From UCB3 sp964415605 (GTDB lineage Bacteria; Chloroflexota; Anaerolineae; Epilineales; Epilineaceae), in the NCBI GenBank assembly GCA_964415605.1, contig CAYQBA010000222.1:1-6671 (forward strand): a DNA stretch of 6,671 bases. Direction: 5' to 3'. Every line of letters begins with the position of its first letter. Position 1 is the stretch's first letter. Shown here piece after piece: positions 5,050 to 6,671 of this stretch. Under the pieces are notes generated by a model. That model made no database searches. It was not told the DNA's origin and saw nothing but the letters and a program-made list of their open reading frames with translations. The translations under genes were made by a program, and so were the position numbers.

Positions 5050-6282
5050 GTGAGCGCGCCGCCCGTCGAGGCCCTGCGCGCGTTCGCCCGCGCCGTCTAC
5101 CCGCGCTACGTCGCGGACCTGCGCACCCTGGTCGAGATCGAGTCCGGCACGGGCGACGCCGAGGGCAGCGCGGCGATCGCGCGGTGGCTCGAAGACCGAC
5201 TCGTCGGGCTAGGCGCGACCGTGACGAGCCACGCCAACGACCGCGGCACCCACGTCGTCGGTCGGGTTGCCGGCCGCGGCACCGGCCGCTACCTCTGGCT
5301 CATGCACACCGACACGGTGTATCCGCGCGGGTCGCTCGCGCGCCAGCCCTTCCACGTCGACGCCGCCGGCCGCGCCTTCGGCCCCGGCGCGGGCGACTCG
5401 AAGGCGTCGGCGATCTTCGCGTTGTACGCCGCCGAAGCGCTCGTCGCGGTCGCCGATCGGCCTTTCCGCGAGCTCGTCTTGTACTTCGACGCCGAAGAAG
5501 AGGCCGGCTCAGACGACGAAGTCGACCTCGTCCGCCGGCTGGCGATCGAGGCGGACATCGCGATGGTGCTCGACACCGCGCGGCCGGGCTGGGGCATCGT
5601 CACGCGCCGCAAGGGGCTGGCCAGCTACCGGCTGGCCGTGGACGGCGTCGCGGGGCATGCCGGAAACGCCGCGCATGCCAGCGCCAGCGCGACGGTCGAG
5701 CTTGCGCACCAGCTGCACGCCATCGCGGGGCTGGCCAGCCCGCCGCCGGGCGACCCGCGCGACTTCACGCCGGCGGCCCTGGCAACGCGCGGGATCGTCG
5801 ATCGCGGGCAGCTCGTGCCGGACGTCACCATCAACATCGGCGCGATCGGCGCGTCGAACGATCGGACCAACGTCGTGACCGATCACGCCTGGGCCGAGCT
5901 CGAGGTGCGGGCCTGGACGCGGACGGACCTCGCGCGGGTGGACGCGGCGATCCACGCGATCGCGGCGCAGCCGACGGTGCCGGGCACGACGGCCACCGTC
6001 ACGCCCCGGCTGGCCTACCCGTCGCTCGAGGTCGATCCGCGCGCGGCCGACGTCATCGGCCGCTACAGGACGATCGTCCGCGAGATTTTCGAGGCGGACG
6101 TCACGGAATGGTCGGCCGGCGGCGTGACGGTCGGCAACTTCACCGCCGCGCACGCCCCGACCGTGGACGCCCTGGCCGTCGAGATGCGCCACGAGCACGA
6201 TCTCGCCCGCGAGCACGCCGACCTGACGACGTTCGCGCCGCGGCTGGTGGCGCTGGCGGTGCTGGTGCGGGAGCTGGGTTAG
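5050..6282 (+). CDS. M20-family zinc metallopeptidase (carboxypeptidase G2/ArgE-like)
   Basis: M20 enzymes use two zinc ions to cleave C-terminal or acyl amino-acid bonds. With GTG 5050 as start the product has 410 residues. Motifs in order: WLMHTDTVYPRG (83-94, ligands His86 and Asp88), FGPGAGDSKAS (110-120, bridging Asp116), YFDAEEEAGS (145-154, catalytic Glu150 and ligand Glu151), VLDTARPG (173-180, Asp175), RRKG (186-189) and the dimerisation-lid GHAGN (202-206, His203). The final His ligand, normally in GGxH, is replaced by a His-rich VEMRHEHDLAREH (377-389). The frame is open back to GTG 4954, but its first 26 codons are Arg-rich and unlike the family. GTG 5032 is another candidate, and the start is uncertain. 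No signal peptide is evident, suggesting cytoplasmic peptide or N-acyl amino-acid turnover. The substrate cannot be told from sequence. Confidence 0.88.
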   Translation: MSAPPVEALRAFARAVYPRYVADLRTLVEIESGTGDAEGSAAIARWLEDRLVGLGATVTSHANDRGTHVVGRVAGRGTGRYLWLMHTDTVYPRGSLARQPFHVDAAGRAFGPGAGDSKASAIFALYAAEALVAVADRPFRELVLYFDAEEEAGSDDEVDLVRRLAIEADIAMVLDTARPGWGIVTRRKGLASYRLAVDGVAGHAGNAAHASASATVELAHQLHAIAGLASPPPGDPRDFTPAALATRGIVDRGQLVPDVTINIGAIGASNDRTNVVTDHAWAELEVRAWTRTDLARVDAAIHAIAAQPTVPGTTATVTPRLAYPSLEVDPRAADVIGRYRTIVREIFEADVTEWSAGGVTVGNFTAAHAPTVDALAVEMRHEHDLAREHADLTTFAPRLVALAVLVRELG

Positions 6283-6291
6283 GCCGGGCGG

Positions 6292-6671
6292 TCAACCGCG
6301 CCCCGCGGCATCGTCCGATCCGGCATTGTCCGCTCCCGCCCACGCCCACAGCCCCGCCCCGGCAAGCCCGGCGTCGTCCCCCAGCGCCGCCCGCACGACG
6401 TCGACCGGCCGCCACTCCCACGCCATCGCCACCCGGCGGAGCGCGAGCCGCATGGACGGGCCGAAGTGGTCCCAGGCCGCCGTCACGCCGCCCCCCAGGA
6501 CGACCCGCCCCGGGTCGAACACGTTGATGAACCCCCCGATGGCCAGCCCCAGGACCTCCCCGACGGTGCGGTAGATCTCCGCGGCGACCGCGTCCCCCGC
6601 GGCCGCCGCGTCGGCGACGGCCGCGGCATCGAGAGCGGCGCCGGCCGCCGCGCGGTCCGCCAGCACCGTCG
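6292..6671 (-). CDS. ROK-family sugar kinase or regulator, C-terminal part (partial)
   Basis: ROK proteins include glucokinase, N-acetylmannosamine kinase and sugar-sensing repressors. About 125 C-terminal residues are visible and the frame stays open to the right edge, so the gene's start, the ATP-binding DxGG motif and the Cys-rich zinc site all lie outside the window. The visible part has the family pattern: AAAGDAVAAEIYRTVGEVLG, then LAIGGFINVFDPGRVVLGGG and V, then ALGDDAGLAGAGLWAWAGA near the end. A tail of about 13 small and acidic residues closes the protein. It converges on the M20 peptidase gene, and only 9 bp separate the two stop codons, leaving no room for a terminator between them. 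Kinase versus repressor cannot be decided without the N-terminus; the absence of a visible DNA-binding domain says nothing here. Confidence 0.88.
   Translation of the reverse strand, partial: TVLADRAAAGAALDAAAVADAAAAGDAVAAEIYRTVGEVLGLAIGGFINVFDPGRVVLGGGVTAAWDHFGPSMRLALRRVAMAWEWRPVDVVRAALGDDAGLAGAGLWAWAGADNAGSDDAAGRG

Overview
The window is about 6.7 kb of very GC-rich bacterial chromosome (roughly 70% G+C by eye). It holds ordinary core genes with short spacers and several GTG starts. The order rplS-rnhB-yraN-miaA, the sequence style of MiaA, and a divergently placed exported protein next to rplS suggest a Chloroflexota-like bacterium. That assignment is inference from memory of gene neighbourhoods and is not proven by the sequence.

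Left part (1-2899): positions 1-91 carry the first codons of a minus-strand gene for an exported or membrane protein, cut by the window edge. A divergent control region (92-351) separates it from a plus-strand cluster: rplS (ribosomal protein bL19), rnhB (RNase HII), yraN (UPF0102 nuclease-fold protein) and miaA (tRNA A37 dimethylallyltransferase). The spacings are 13 nt, a 4-nt GTGA overlap, and 28 nt, so these four very likely form one operon joining translation, removal of RNA from DNA, and tRNA modification.

Middle part (2850-4904): convergent to miaA lies a modA-like gene for a periplasmic molybdate/tungstate-binding lipoprotein, with no modB or modC next to it. Between it and miaA is a 265-bp gap with a hairpin. 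In that gap and antisense to the 3' end of miaA is a possible 26-residue single-span membrane peptide with its own ribosome-binding site. Divergent from modA is a dual-specificity phosphatase with a CX5R active site, resembling the PTPMT1 group.

Right part (4905-6671): an M20-family metallopeptidase follows on the plus strand. It ends 9 bp from the stop codon of a convergent ROK-family sugar kinase/regulator whose 5' part lies outside the window.

I see no mobile element, CRISPR array, tRNA or rRNA, and no clear new multi-gene system. The best candidates for something undescribed are the tiny membrane peptide, the ACGT-rich inverted-repeat region between the divergent genes on the left, and the orphan modA with a repeated GGTCGACGG upstream.
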